Below are positions 16,398-26,210 of a stretch of 51,653 bases of DNA, one piece after another. The stretch comes from JBBQUP01 sp038212305 (lineage in GTDB: Bacteria > Bacteroidota > Bacteroidia > Bacteroidales > Marinilabiliaceae): NCBI GenBank assembly GCA_038212305.1, contig JBBQUP010000010.1, positions 1 to 51,653 on the forward strand. Direction: 5' to 3'. How positions within the stretch are numbered: the stretch's first letter is position 1; every line of letters begins with the position of its first letter. Under the pieces are notes generated by a model. The model made no database searches. It saw nothing but the letters and a program-made list of their open reading frames with translations, and was not told the origin of the DNA. Made by a program: the position numbers and the translations under genes.

Positions 16398-17258
16398 CTA
16401 AATATCTATCAATACTATTTTTAAAGGAGGTATGTCTAAATCTTTGCCACCTCGAGCAGTTCCTTCAACAAGCTTTGATCCGTTTGGTAACGCCGAAACT
16501 TGAGTTGCTTTTAATGCTGCAAGAATGGCCGATCCAGTAGGTGTACAAAGTTCTGTCTCAATTGGTCCCAATTGAGCAGGAATCCAATATTTTTGCAAAA
16601 TATTTGTGGTTGCTGGTGCTGGAACAGGCATGGTTCCATGTGAAAATGTAATGGTGCCTCCACCCAACGATACAGGTGTTAATAGAGTGGCTTCGGTGGG
16701 TGCATTTAGCAGTTGCAGACCATATGCTGCTCCAACTACATCAATTAAAATATCTTGTGCCTCATGGAGCCATGCTTCAATATGAGAATGATCGTGTGGA
16801 TGAGTGTGATGTGAGTGGTCGTGTTGATGATCGTGGTTTTGATGGTGATTGTGTGAACGGTCATGATCATGATCATGCGAGTGATGTGAGAGATTGAGAT
16901 GATCGCTCTCAAAAGAGTGTTCGCTATGTGCTTTTAGCTCGGCTTGAATTAAAATATCTAGAGTTAATCTACCAAACAATCGGTAGTATTCATCCAGTTC
17001 CAATTCTTCGAAAATAGTATTAAGTAAGAAAAGAGCTTGTTTAGCTCCCAAATGCGATTCGTTATGATGCACATGAATTTGCATACGGGTAGCGCCATCG
17101 GTGGTTTGCGTGGTCTGAATTTCTGCTTTCCCAAGTTTGGATGCAGCCAACCACATGGCATGTTTCATTAGTGCTTCATCGGCACCAGCTGATATTAAAG
17201 CTGCGGCAAACATATCGCCCGCCATGCCACCCTGTGCATTTATGTATAGTTGATTCAT
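16398..17258 (-). CDS. larC: LarC N-terminal (LarC1-type) nickel insertion protein, C-terminal domain absent
   Basis: 286 aa. LarC inserts nickel into the pincer nucleotide cofactor of lactate racemase and related enzymes. The N-terminal domain is clear: YINAQGGMAGDMFAAALISAGA, then a His/Asp-rich metal-binding stretch (about 115-160, many HDH units), VGAAYGLQLL, and FSHGTMPVPAPAT with ELCTPTGSAIL. Residues end at GKDLDIPPLKIVLIDI, about where LarC1 ends in Lactiplantibacillus plantarum, in which the CTP-binding LarC2 part is added by frameshifting. No LarC2-like sequence follows in any frame before the next gene at 16158. Follows larB, from which it is separated by a repeat copy. Confidence 0.85.
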   Translation of the reverse strand: MNQLYINAQGGMAGDMFAAALISAGADEALMKHAMWLAASKLGKAEIQTTQTTDGATRMQIHVHHNESHLGAKQALFLLNTIFEELELDEYYRLFGRLTLDILIQAELKAHSEHSFESDHLNLSHHSHDHDHDRSHNHHQNHDHQHDHSHHTHPHDHSHIEAWLHEAQDILIDVVGAAYGLQLLNAPTEATLLTPVSLGGGTITFSHGTMPVPAPATTNILQKYWIPAQLGPIETELCTPTGSAILAALKATQVSALPNGSKLVEGTARGGKDLDIPPLKIVLIDI

Positions 17259-17281
17259 TTTTTTTATATAAAGTGATAATA

Positions 17282-17440
17282 AGAACCTGTTTCAATTTAT
17301 AAATTATATAAAGAGAAGATAAAAAGATCAAATGATGAAAATAGAATGTTCTTAAACCGGAATTATCTAAAATATTATATCTATCCGTCTTATATCTATT
17401 ATTCTTCCCATCTATGTATTCATTTAAATTTAAACAATTC
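17282..17440 (-). repeat. Dispersed repeat, copy 2, between larB and larC
   Basis: Reverse-strand copy of the repeat at 10391-10550 and 20122-20271. It fills nearly the whole 187-base gap between larB and larC. Read on the minus strand it opens with GTTTAAATTTAAATGAATAC, continues with AAGAATAATAGATAT and TTTTAGATAATTCCGG, and ends AAATTGAAACAGGTTCT. Terminal inverted repeats are imperfect. Confidence 0.75.
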
Positions 17441-17445
17441 CTAAG

Positions 17446-18183
17446 TTAATTACATTTTTTTGCAATAAGTGCAGCAACAACAGCGGCTCGTAGGCCACCA
17501 TCGATATTAACTACTGTTAAGTTGGGTGCGCACGATGCCAACATACTGGTTAATGCGGCTTCGTGAGCTCTGAAACCATATCCAACCGAGGTGGGGACTC
17601 CAATTACAGGAAGCGGAACCAGCGACGATACAAATGGCGCTAAAGCACCTTCCATTCCGGCAATAACAATTACTGCAGCTGCATCTTGCTGAATGCCTTC
17701 ATTAACAGCTTCTAGTACACGAGTGGGGTGAGCAATCCCTCTGTCTTCGTAAGTAAGCGGAGTTGTTCCTAAGGCTTTTAGCACTATTTCGCACTCTTCG
17801 GCAATGGGATGATCGGCCGAACCTGCACTCACCACCAAAACTAATCCTTTAGGCTTGGGAAGCGTACCTATAACTATCACTTGCTGACCAGCTAAAACCT
17901 CATGTTTTGAGTTGAAATGTGCAGATAACTCTTTGTTAAATGGACTGCGAGAAACAATTACTCTCGGATGATCCAGCAAAATACGCTCAGTAATTTCAAT
18001 AGATTGAGCTAACGATTTGTATTCACCGTAAATAATCTCCGGGATATTGGTGCGCATGCCCCTGTTTACATCTAAAATGTAACGACTCGCAGTTTCGGTC
18101 CATTGAAGCGTAAAGTGCTTCATTGCCTGCTCTTTGGTTATCTCACCTTCTTTAATCTGCTCGAATAGTTCGTCAAAAGTCAT
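17446..18183 (-). CDS. larB: LarB, pyridinium-3,5-biscarboxylic acid mononucleotide synthase
   Basis: 245 aa from the ATG at 18183 (MTFDELFEQI), which fits homologues better than the upstream start at 18216. LarB carboxylates nicotinic acid adenine dinucleotide and hydrolyses it, the first step to the nickel-pincer nucleotide. The PurE-like domain is visible in SAGSADHPIAEECEIVLKALG, YEDRGIAHPTRVLEAV and VIAGMEGALAPFV. Cys218 in SCAPNLTVVNIDGGL corresponds closely to the catalytic Cys221 recalled for the L. plantarum enzyme. larC follows on the same strand; larE and larA are not in the window, so the user enzyme is unknown. Confidence 0.93.
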   Translation of the reverse strand: MTFDELFEQIKEGEITKEQAMKHFTLQWTETASRYILDVNRGMRTNIPEIIYGEYKSLAQSIEITERILLDHPRVIVSRSPFNKELSAHFNSKHEVLAGQQVIVIGTLPKPKGLVLVVSAGSADHPIAEECEIVLKALGTTPLTYEDRGIAHPTRVLEAVNEGIQQDAAAVIVIAGMEGALAPFVSSLVPLPVIGVPTSVGYGFRAHEAALTSMLASCAPNLTVVNIDGGLRAAVVAALIAKKCN

Positions 18184-18391
18184 AGTATTTATTTTTCGTT
18201 TTTGAAGATAAAGCATTTCGCTTTAATCATGAAAGATTTGCAACTAAATATGTATTTTAAAGTTTTAAAGTTAACTTGATATTTGTTTAAGATTATTTTT
18301 TTTAGATAAAGGGTGTTATCGTATGTGAAATTAGATGAAACTTTTTGATTCGTAAAACGAATAACTCCAAGATTACTTTAACCCAAAAGAT

Positions 18392-20020
18392 ATGGTTGAG
18401 AATGGATTTATAGGAATGATTAAGGAGTCGATCAAAAACAATGGCGACAATTCTGCTTTTACTGATTATCAAGGCGATTCATTTACATATACCGAGGTTG
18501 GTAATTACATAGCACAACTACATGCTATTTACCATTCGCTAAAAATTAAAGAAGGAGATAAAATAGCAGTTGTTGGGCGAAATATGTCAACTTGGGCTAT
18601 TGCTTATTTGTCTGTAGTTACTTATGGTGCTGTTGTTGTCCCCATTTTACCAGATTTTAGTGCAAATGATGTTCATCATATTGTCAATCATTCGGGGTCA
18701 GTTTTTTTATTCTCAACCGAGTTGCAATTCGATAAAATTGATAGGAAAGAGATGCCTGCATTAAAAGGAATTCTCTCTTTGCCTGATTTTAAATCACTTT
18801 ACGACCCAGGCAGCTTTTTTCAAACCTACATGAGTGATGATTCACTCTTTAAAAGCGATATTGAAACAGCGAATCGTAACGCCGATGACCCCATGGTTTT
18901 GTCGTATACATCAGGAACATCGGGATTTTCGAAGGGTGTATTATTGCCACATCGCAGTATCTGGTCCAATGTTCAGTTTGCACACGATAATTTCGATTTA
19001 GTCGCAGGTGATCGCATCGTATCGTTTCTTCCATTAGCGCATGCTTATGGCTGCTTATTTGAGTTTCTTTGGCCTTTTACAATAGGATGTCACATTACAT
19101 TTATTACCAAAACACCTTCGCCACGAATAATTTTAGAGGTATTTCAATTGGTTAAGCCCAATTTAATTCTTTCGGTTCCATTAATTATTGAAAAAATATT
19201 TAAGAAAAACATTCAACCGCAACTCGAAGGAGTGGCATTAAGTACCATATTGAAAGTTCCATTGTTAAATAAGCTGATTCATAATAAGATAAACAAGAAG
19301 CTGAAGGAGATATTTGGAGGTGAATTTCGTGAAATAATAATTGGTGGAGCTGCCTTGAATCATGAGGTTGAGGAGTTTTTGCGAACCATTGGTTTTCCTT
19401 TTACAATTGGGTATGGAATGACTGAATGCGGTCCTCTCATTAGTTATTCTTCTGCAAGTAAAACACGGCTTAAGTCAGCTGGAAGAATAGTGGATCGGAT
19501 GCAAATTAAAATTGATTCAAGTGATCCGTATAATGAAGTTGGTGAGATTTTAGTTAAGGGCGACAATACCACACTAGGCTATTATAAAAACAAAACTGCT
19601 TCGGATGAACTTTTTGATGCCGATGGATGGATTCATACCGGTGATTTAGGTGTTATTGATGCAGATAATTTTGTTTACATAAAAGGTCGAAGTAAAAATA
19701 TGATTCTGGGAGGATCTGGTCAAAATATCTATCCCGAGGAGATAGAAGCGTTGCTAAATAATTATGAGTTTGTATTAGAAAGCTTAGTTCGCGATATGGG
19801 CGACGGAAGGCTCGAAGCACTTATTTACCCCGATTATGAAACTGCAGATAATCAAGGGCTTGATGATAATAAGTTGGAAGAAAAAATCCAAGGGATAAAA
19901 ACCATAGCGAATAAAGAACTTCCTACTTTTATGGCTTTGACTAAAATAACTCTTTTTCCCGAAGAGTTCGAAAAAACTCCCAAACGAAGCATCAAACGTT
20001 TTGTGTATAATTTAACGTAG
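18392..20020 (+). CDS. AMP-dependent acyl-CoA synthetase/ligase
   Basis: 542-aa member of the ANL adenylating superfamily, best read as a long-chain fatty acid-CoA ligase. Motifs: the P-loop LSYTSGTSGFSKGVLLPH (about 170-187), FLPLAHAYG, GYGMTECGPLI (A5), DGWIHTGDLGVID (A7), VYIKGRSKNMIL (A8) and a C-terminal Lys in KTPKRSIKRF (A10). No signal peptide or carrier domain. It converts a fatty acid, ATP and CoA to acyl-CoA via an acyl-adenylate. It stands alone, so the acid chain length cannot be inferred from context. Confidence 0.88.
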   Translation: MVENGFIGMIKESIKNNGDNSAFTDYQGDSFTYTEVGNYIAQLHAIYHSLKIKEGDKIAVVGRNMSTWAIAYLSVVTYGAVVVPILPDFSANDVHHIVNHSGSVFLFSTELQFDKIDRKEMPALKGILSLPDFKSLYDPGSFFQTYMSDDSLFKSDIETANRNADDPMVLSYTSGTSGFSKGVLLPHRSIWSNVQFAHDNFDLVAGDRIVSFLPLAHAYGCLFEFLWPFTIGCHITFITKTPSPRIILEVFQLVKPNLILSVPLIIEKIFKKNIQPQLEGVALSTILKVPLLNKLIHNKINKKLKEIFGGEFREIIIGGAALNHEVEEFLRTIGFPFTIGYGMTECGPLISYSSASKTRLKSAGRIVDRMQIKIDSSDPYNEVGEILVKGDNTTLGYYKNKTASDELFDADGWIHTGDLGVIDADNFVYIKGRSKNMILGGSGQNIYPEEIEALLNNYEFVLESLVRDMGDGRLEALIYPDYETADNQGLDDNKLEEKIQGIKTIANKELPTFMALTKITLFPEEFEKTPKRSIKRFVYNLT

Positions 20021-20121
20021 TAGGGGTGGATCATGGTATTGAGTTTATCCTGGAATATCAATTAATTATTAGGATTGGGGATTTTTTATTTATGCAAAAG
20101 TTTTTATTTCCACAGAGTAAC

Positions 20122-20271
20122 CGTTTAAATTTAATTTAAGTGAATACAGAGATAGGAAGAATAATAGATATTAGATATAATATTTTAGATAATTCCGGTT
20201 TAACAACATTCTATTTTTTCATCTTCTCTCTCTATAATAATGTAGACATCTTTAAAATTCAAACATCTTCT
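20122..20271 (+). repeat. Dispersed repeat, copy 3
   Basis: Third copy, in the same orientation as copy 1. It shares AAGAATAATAGATATTAGAT, TTTTAGATAATTCCGGTT, CATTCTATTTTTTCATCTTC and the closing TTCAAACATCTTCT. Together with the OmpA promoter it accounts for the 440-base gap between the ligase and OmpA genes. A short ORF over it is not credible. Confidence 0.75.
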
Positions 20272-20402
20272 AAAAATCATTTTAATTATTTTGAGTTTTA
20301 TCATTGTTTTGAAGTAATATTTGCAATATTTGTAAATTGTTAATATTTGTAAAAATTTATAGATGGTTATTACTTAAATTCAGTTAGTAATCAGAAATCG
20401 AT

Positions 20403-20410
20403 TAATTTTG
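20403..20410 (+). promoter_or_regulatory. -7 element of the OmpA operon promoter
   Basis: TAATTTTG matches TAnnTTTG and lies 53 bases before the OmpA family start codon. No clear -33 box was found at the usual distance, so confidence is moderate. Confidence 0.5.
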
Positions 20411-20463
20411 CAAGGCTTTTGGATATTTACCTTTAACCAATGACCTAAAGTTATTAATACACT

Positions 20464-22968
20464 ATGTTTATGAAACGACAAACCTTTACTCTTTTATTAC
20501 TCTCCTGTTTTTATCTATTTGCATTTTCGCAAAAAAATCCCAAAATAGAGAAAGCTGAAATTCTTAAAAATGCCGAAAATATTAAAAAATCTGCCAAAGA
20601 TTTTTCAATGGCAGAAAAGTACTATCGAAAAGGAATTTACGATGAAGCTTATAAGTACTACTCCCAACTTTATGTTTACGCACCTAATTTATCAGCCTTA
20701 AACTATAAAACTGCCATTTGCTGTTTGTATGGTACTCGACCTAAAATGGCTTTAAAATATATGGAAGAAGCATATGATTATGTGGCCAAAGACTATTATT
20801 ATCAGTTGGGGAAAGCTTATCAGTATAACATGAATTATGATTCTGCCAAAGTATCTTTTTCGAGATATCAAGGAGGGTTAAAATGGTATAATCGAAAAGG
20901 CTTTAATAAGCAAATTAAGCAATTGAATAGCGAATGTGACTTTGGGTCAACCGCATTGGCAGATACATTGCCCATTTTCATAATTAACTTGGGTCCAGTT
21001 ATTAATAGTTGGTTTGATGATTACAATGCCGTAATCTCCACACCTGCCGAAAATCAATTGGGCGATACTACCGTATTTTTCACCAGTCGAAGGCCAAAAT
21101 TCGAATCCGATAAAATTGTCAATCGATATCGCTATAAAGAACGAATTTTCGCAACAGTTAACTGCATCAATCGCCCAGCCGAAGATGTGAGTGAGCCACA
21201 AGCCTTAATACAAAGCACTAATTCGAGCATCGCAGGAATTAGCCCTGCCGACAATCATCTGTTTTTTTATCAGGGGAAATGGCGAAATGGAAATATTTAT
21301 ACTGCTGAATACAGTGGCAATGTGGTAAAAAAGGTTCGTCAGCTTAAAGGAAGTATTAATAAAATTGCTTCAAAAGAAAGCTCAATTACCATTGATAACA
21401 ATGGTAATGCTTATTTTGTTTCAAATCGAATGGGCACCAAAGGAGGAAACGATATTTGGTCGGCAAAAAAAACAGGCAAGTATCGATATCGCAAAGTACG
21501 AAATTTGGGTTCGGTTATTAATACTGCATTCAATGAGCAAGCTGTGTGTGTTACCCCCGATGGTCAAACACTCTATTTCTCTTCAAATGGACATCCGGGC
21601 ATGGGGGGATTTGATGTTTTCCGTGTTCAAAAACAGGATAATGGCACATGGGGCGAACCTATAAATATGGGTTATCCAATTAATTCACCAGCTAATGAGC
21701 TTTTTTATCGCCCAACTACCGATAGCATGGTTGCCATTTATTCGACCCTGCGCGATGGAAGCAAAGGCGGATTGGATATTTACAAAATTCAAAAAGATCC
21801 AAGAATTCCTTTTGAATTATACGGACAAGTGACCGATAGCGCGACTGGCAAAATACTTCCAGCAACTATCTCGGTATTTAACAATTTAACCAGCGAGCTT
21901 GTCGCATCAACTAATCAGGATACCATTAGTGGGCAATATATTTTAACATTCGAGGATAAAGGCGATTTTAATATTCAAATTGATGCACCTGAGTATCACT
22001 CGAAAAAAGATGTAGTAGCAATACCAACTAAGCGGTTCGATAAAATTACGCAAAGCTATCAGCTTGAGCGCATGAAACATCCGTTTACATTATGGGGTAT
22101 CGTTACCAATGCGAAAAATAATACACCTATTTTAGCCGATGTTGTATTTAAGGATTTGAAACAAGATTCAATAGTACTTTTCCGAACCGCTACCAATCCA
22201 CAAACTGGTGCTTATTCAATTTCATTTGAGGATAAAATGAATTTGAAAATGGAAGTTTCGGGAATTGATTATTTTGGTTACAGTGAACCATTGTTATTAA
22301 AAAGTAGTAGTTTGAGTAAAGAGGAGAAAAATATTGGTTTATTACCAAGTAAAATCAATTATACCTTAACTGGGAATATTACCGATATAGAAGCCAAAAC
22401 ACCTGTAAAAGGGAAGGTTAAACTGTATAAAGCAGGAGTTGCAGAACCTGTTGTGGTTACCCCAAGCGATAGTGTTACTGGGAAATATGTAGCCGTATTA
22501 AATGATGTAGGTCCGTTTTTAATTGAAATTACTGCCGATGGCTTCTTCTTCCTCAATAGCACTGCTCAATTCCCTGTTGATAGCACTCTTTTATTGAAAA
22601 ACTTCGAGCTACAAAAAATGAATGCCGGAGTAAAAATTGTGATCGAAAACATCTTGTTTAATACAGGGAAATCGACCTTAAAACCTTTATCTTATGTTGA
22701 GTTAGGTAAGTTGGTTAATTTACTTCTTGAGAATAAGAAAGTTCGCATTGAGGTATCTGGTCATACCGACAATGTTGGAGCTGCATCAAGCAATAAAACT
22801 CTATCAAAAGCACGAGCATTATCGGTCCGTAATTACTTAATCAATAATGGTGTTTCGGCCGATCGCCTTGAGTATCAAGGATATGGTTTCGATGAACCCA
22901 TAGCTCCAAATAACACCGATGCTGGAAGGTCACAAAACCGACGAGTAGAAATTAAAGTTTTGGAATAA
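20464..22968 (+). CDS. OmpA family protein with PD40 propeller and three repeat domains
   Basis: 834-aa exported protein (signal peptide ends FAFSQ; start may be the second ATG, giving MKRQTF). Domains in order: a helical TPR-like region (about 30-165), PD40/WD40-like propeller blades (about 240-445; NAYFVSNRMGTKGGNDIW, TLYFSSNGHPGMGGFDVF), three tandem carboxypeptidase-regulatory-like beta domains (about 455-710), and a C-terminal OmpA domain (about 725-834; EVSGHTDNVG, SKARALSVRNYL, GRSQNRRVEI) that binds peptidoglycan. This layout is common in Bacteroidota, including proteins near type IX secretion or gliding genes, but none is present here. First gene of a three-gene envelope operon. Confidence 0.88.
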   Translation: MFMKRQTFTLLLLSCFYLFAFSQKNPKIEKAEILKNAENIKKSAKDFSMAEKYYRKGIYDEAYKYYSQLYVYAPNLSALNYKTAICCLYGTRPKMALKYMEEAYDYVAKDYYYQLGKAYQYNMNYDSAKVSFSRYQGGLKWYNRKGFNKQIKQLNSECDFGSTALADTLPIFIINLGPVINSWFDDYNAVISTPAENQLGDTTVFFTSRRPKFESDKIVNRYRYKERIFATVNCINRPAEDVSEPQALIQSTNSSIAGISPADNHLFFYQGKWRNGNIYTAEYSGNVVKKVRQLKGSINKIASKESSITIDNNGNAYFVSNRMGTKGGNDIWSAKKTGKYRYRKVRNLGSVINTAFNEQAVCVTPDGQTLYFSSNGHPGMGGFDVFRVQKQDNGTWGEPINMGYPINSPANELFYRPTTDSMVAIYSTLRDGSKGGLDIYKIQKDPRIPFELYGQVTDSATGKILPATISVFNNLTSELVASTNQDTISGQYILTFEDKGDFNIQIDAPEYHSKKDVVAIPTKRFDKITQSYQLERMKHPFTLWGIVTNAKNNTPILADVVFKDLKQDSIVLFRTATNPQTGAYSISFEDKMNLKMEVSGIDYFGYSEPLLLKSSSLSKEEKNIGLLPSKINYTLTGNITDIEAKTPVKGKVKLYKAGVAEPVVVTPSDSVTGKYVAVLNDVGPFLIEITADGFFFLNSTAQFPVDSTLLLKNFELQKMNAGVKIVIENILFNTGKSTLKPLSYVELGKLVNLLLENKKVRIEVSGHTDNVGAASSNKTLSKARALSVRNYLINNGVSADRLEYQGYGFDEPIAPNNTDAGRSQNRRVEIKVLE

Positions 22969-23004
22969 TAATTCAATTGCTCTTTTATACTAAAAAGGAA
23001 GAAC

Positions 23005-24612
23005 ATGAAAATATCAAAAAAAATATACCCTTGCTTGATAGCACTAGTATTAGCTGCTTCGAGTTGTAAGGAATCCGACATTAATGTCGATAACATAAAT
23101 AACGAGCATAACCGTTCCCTTCAATTTACAGGTCCTATAGGAAATGCTTTTTTTACGGCACAAGACATTATTGATGAATACGGCGATAATAATTTTATTA
23201 TTGATGAAGATGGACTAATTATCCGAACCTTTAAAAAAGATGTTTATTTAAAATGGGATAACTTGGTTACGCTCAATAACATTGCTGCCAACAATTCAAT
23301 TCCGGTTGTGGCTGAGAGCATATCAAAAACGCTATCGCAAAAAATTAAGATGAATCCAACACCCGATGTGCGTTACGATGAGATTAAACTGGAGAGCGGA
23401 CAACTTTCACTTAATATTACCGTTCCGCCAGCAGTGACTACTGGAAGCATTCGAATTACAATACCCGAGTTGAAGAAAGCGGGAGTGCCACTTACGTACC
23501 TTTTTAATATCATACCATCTAAAAAAGTGTATATCGTAAACGATCCATTAATTGGCGATGATATTATTTATTCGCACGGCCTCGATAGCAGTTATATTAC
23601 CCTACAGACTGTGTTTGCAGATATAGTCAGTACTGGAATTGGTAATATATCGGCATCTATAAATATATCGGATTTAAAAGCCGAAACAGCAACTGGTTAT
23701 TTTGGACAGCAAGTTACTCAAGTTAAGGATGCTAGTTTAATGTACACGATATACGAAGATTATGATTTTAAAAACAGAGTGACTTTTGGCGATATTCAGT
23801 TGTATGTTCAGGGAATTAATCCACTTGGAATACCAGTAAAAGTAAAGGTATCGAACATTCGCGTATCGGAGAAAGATGTACCCAATACACTTTGGTATTT
23901 AACCAAGGACGATAACATAACTCATTTTGTTGATTCACTCGATTCTAAAGCTGCAGTGTTTGGCAATCCTATCGTTCCCGATTCGGTATCTACATATATA
24001 AATCGCGGTAATTCGAACATCGAGATCATTGGAAATGAATATCCCAATTACATTCAGTGCGATTTTATTGGTACGTTAAATCCTGATAATGTAAATCCAT
24101 CGACCCCTAATTTTATTGGGAAAAATAAAGAGTTGAAAGCAAAATTGGTGGTTAATTTCCCTTTTTGGTTTTCCGCCAAAGCTTATACGCGAATCGATAC
24201 TATTGATTTTGACTACAACGATATTATTAAAGAAAAAGACTCTGAAAGCATCGAATCGGTTGATTTGTATTTGACATTTAAAAGTACGATGCCTTTTAAT
24301 ATTAAAGGTTCTTTAAGTGTGGTTGATGCAAATAATGTGCTTATTCATAAATTATTAGCAGATGATCAATTGATAATTGAATCAGGAGTTCCTGATAGTC
24401 AAGGTAAAATATCAACTGAAAAAGTAACTCAAATAACAGTGAGTATTACTCAGCAAGAGTTGAAAAAATTTAGCACTATGAATGCAAAAAAAATGATACT
24501 TTATTCAGCTTCTGATACATATGATTCTGCAAATAACGCATTGGTGAAATTATTTAATTCAAATTCGATTAGTGCTACCGTATCAATAAAAGTTGTAAGC
24601 AAAATACCTTAA
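23005..24612 (+). CDS. Lipoprotein of unknown function, 535 aa
   Basis: Lipobox LAASSC gives Cys21 as the lipidation site, so this is a membrane lipoprotein. The rest is rich in beta-prone segments and Asn, Ile and Ser; no catalytic motif is visible. I recognise no family beyond its position: between an OmpA family protein (36 bases upstream) and a DUF5723 protein (17 bases downstream), an arrangement I recall from other Bacteroidales. It may be a surface partner of the DUF5723 protein (inference only). Confidence 0.75.
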   Translation: MKISKKIYPCLIALVLAASSCKESDINVDNINNEHNRSLQFTGPIGNAFFTAQDIIDEYGDNNFIIDEDGLIIRTFKKDVYLKWDNLVTLNNIAANNSIPVVAESISKTLSQKIKMNPTPDVRYDEIKLESGQLSLNITVPPAVTTGSIRITIPELKKAGVPLTYLFNIIPSKKVYIVNDPLIGDDIIYSHGLDSSYITLQTVFADIVSTGIGNISASINISDLKAETATGYFGQQVTQVKDASLMYTIYEDYDFKNRVTFGDIQLYVQGINPLGIPVKVKVSNIRVSEKDVPNTLWYLTKDDNITHFVDSLDSKAAVFGNPIVPDSVSTYINRGNSNIEIIGNEYPNYIQCDFIGTLNPDNVNPSTPNFIGKNKELKAKLVVNFPFWFSAKAYTRIDTIDFDYNDIIKEKDSESIESVDLYLTFKSTMPFNIKGSLSVVDANNVLIHKLLADDQLIIESGVPDSQGKISTEKVTQITVSITQQELKKFSTMNAKKMILYSASDTYDSANNALVKLFNSNSISATVSIKVVSKIP

Positions 24613-24629
24613 CCTTTAGAATATACACT

Positions 24630-26066
24630 ATGAATCATCGATATATTTATAGAATACTACTTTTAATTATTTCAATAACAGGCATTTATGCTTCTGGTTT
24701 TGCGCAAGCACCTATGTCGCTTTATTACCTCGAGACTATTCCTCAGAGTAATTTAGCGAATCCGGCCATGACTCCTAGAGCCAATGCTTTTGTCTCGCTC
24801 CCATCTGTTAATTTCAGATATCAAAGCGATGTAGCATTTAATGATTTAATTCAAAAAGTGGGAGATAACGAGTGGGTAACTCCTACCAGCTCGCGTTTCG
24901 ATTATACAAAACTGTATAACGCAATTGGCCAATCATTAAATATGAATGTTTACAGCGATGTGAGCTTATTTGGTTTAGGATTTCGTTCGAAACGCGATTA
25001 TTTTACTTTTTCAGCAACCGAGAAGATGGTAATTCAGTCGGGACTACCTTCTGATTTGTTTAAAATTGGAGATATTGGTCTGGCTGATGGAGAGCTGTAT
25101 GATTTCTCCACCATGCGAATTAAAGCTATGTCGTATATGGAAATATCGTTTGGATATAGTCGCGAATTAACTAGTGATTTAACAGTTGGTGTACATATTA
25201 AGCCATTATTTGGACAAGTAGTTGCCATGTCTGACATTTCGAAACTAAGCATGAATGTGGGACTTCAACAATACGATATGGCTGTCTCAAGTGATATTTA
25301 TACCTCACTACCCATAACTGTTTATAGTCAACCCAATCAATTTCCCGACTCTGTTGATGTTAAAGAACTTGATGGCTCAGATGTTAAAAATTATATGTCG
25401 TCGCTAAAGAATCCTGGTTTAGCTTTAGATTTAGGAGCTGTATATCAATTCAATAGTCGAATATCTTTTTCGGCTGCAATTAATAACCTAGGATTTATTC
25501 GTTGGAAAGAAGATGTAAACACGATTCACACAAGTGGAGCCTATACTTATACAGGACCCAATGTAACGGCTGAAAATAAAGATAGTCTTGATCAGGCTTT
25601 TAATGATATTGCTGATGAGTTAAAAGATCAGTTGGAGCATAATGTTTCAACCGACAAGTTTAGCAACGGATTAATGCCAATGGTTTATTTAGGTGCAAAT
25701 TATAAGGTTAATCATGCATTGTCGGCTGGATTTCTTTCTCGGACCGTTTTCCAAAAGACCAATCTTCGTCAGGAGTTCAACTTATCGGCAAATTACAATC
25801 CATACAAGTTTATAACTCTTAATACCAGTGTCAACACACGCATTAAAGGAGGCACCTATTTAGGAATGGCTATAGCTTGGTACATGGGACCGGTTCAGGT
25901 TTACATTGCCGCTGATCATATTCCTTTGCACTATTCGAATATTATTGATAGTGGCAATAAATATCCAGTTCCTACACGCATGAAAGATTTTAATATAATG
26001 ACAGGATTAAATCTTGTTTTTGGATCAAAAGGATTTAGAGACAAACCGATGTTGAGTCACAATTAA
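24630..26066 (+). CDS. DUF5723 family outer-membrane barrel-like protein
   Basis: 478 aa with a signal peptide ending FAQAP. The start SLYYLETIPQSNLANPAMTPRANAFVSLPSV is the signature I associate with DUF5723. Alternating hydrophobic and polar residues and many aromatic residues suggest an outer-membrane beta-barrel resembling PorV/FadL-like proteins, for example LALDLGAVYQFNSRISFSAAI and AIAWYMGPVQVYIAADHI. The function of the family is unknown to me. Last gene of the OmpA-lipoprotein operon; a hairpin terminator follows. Confidence 0.8.
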   Translation: MNHRYIYRILLLIISITGIYASGFAQAPMSLYYLETIPQSNLANPAMTPRANAFVSLPSVNFRYQSDVAFNDLIQKVGDNEWVTPTSSRFDYTKLYNAIGQSLNMNVYSDVSLFGLGFRSKRDYFTFSATEKMVIQSGLPSDLFKIGDIGLADGELYDFSTMRIKAMSYMEISFGYSRELTSDLTVGVHIKPLFGQVVAMSDISKLSMNVGLQQYDMAVSSDIYTSLPITVYSQPNQFPDSVDVKELDGSDVKNYMSSLKNPGLALDLGAVYQFNSRISFSAAINNLGFIRWKEDVNTIHTSGAYTYTGPNVTAENKDSLDQAFNDIADELKDQLEHNVSTDKFSNGLMPMVYLGANYKVNHALSAGFLSRTVFQKTNLRQEFNLSANYNPYKFITLNTSVNTRIKGGTYLGMAIAWYMGPVQVYIAADHIPLHYSNIIDSGNKYPVPTRMKDFNIMTGLNLVFGSKGFRDKPMLSHN

Positions 26067-26088
26067 TCTCGGGATAACAATACATTCG

Positions 26089-26124
26089 AAACCCTGCTAA
26101 TTAAATTATTGGCAGGGTTTATTC
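26089..26124 (+). terminator. Terminator after the DUF5723 gene
   Basis: AAACCCTGC (26089-26097) pairs with GCAGGGTTT (26112-26120), nine perfect base pairs around a 14-base loop, followed by a short T-rich end. Confidence 0.75.
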
Positions 26125-26210
26125 GTAATGCATTAAATATGTAAGTGGATGGTATTTAATGTTTTTCATGATGGTTTGTTCCCAAAGAACGATTACTTGA
26201 GTTCATCAAA

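Noticed and set aside
16228..16420. Programmed frameshift joining LarC1 to a LarC2 part
   Set aside because: No LarC2-like sequence was seen in the other frames downstream.
20140..20343. 67-aa ORF upstream of the OmpA gene
   Set aside because: It runs across a dispersed repeat and lacks protein-like composition.
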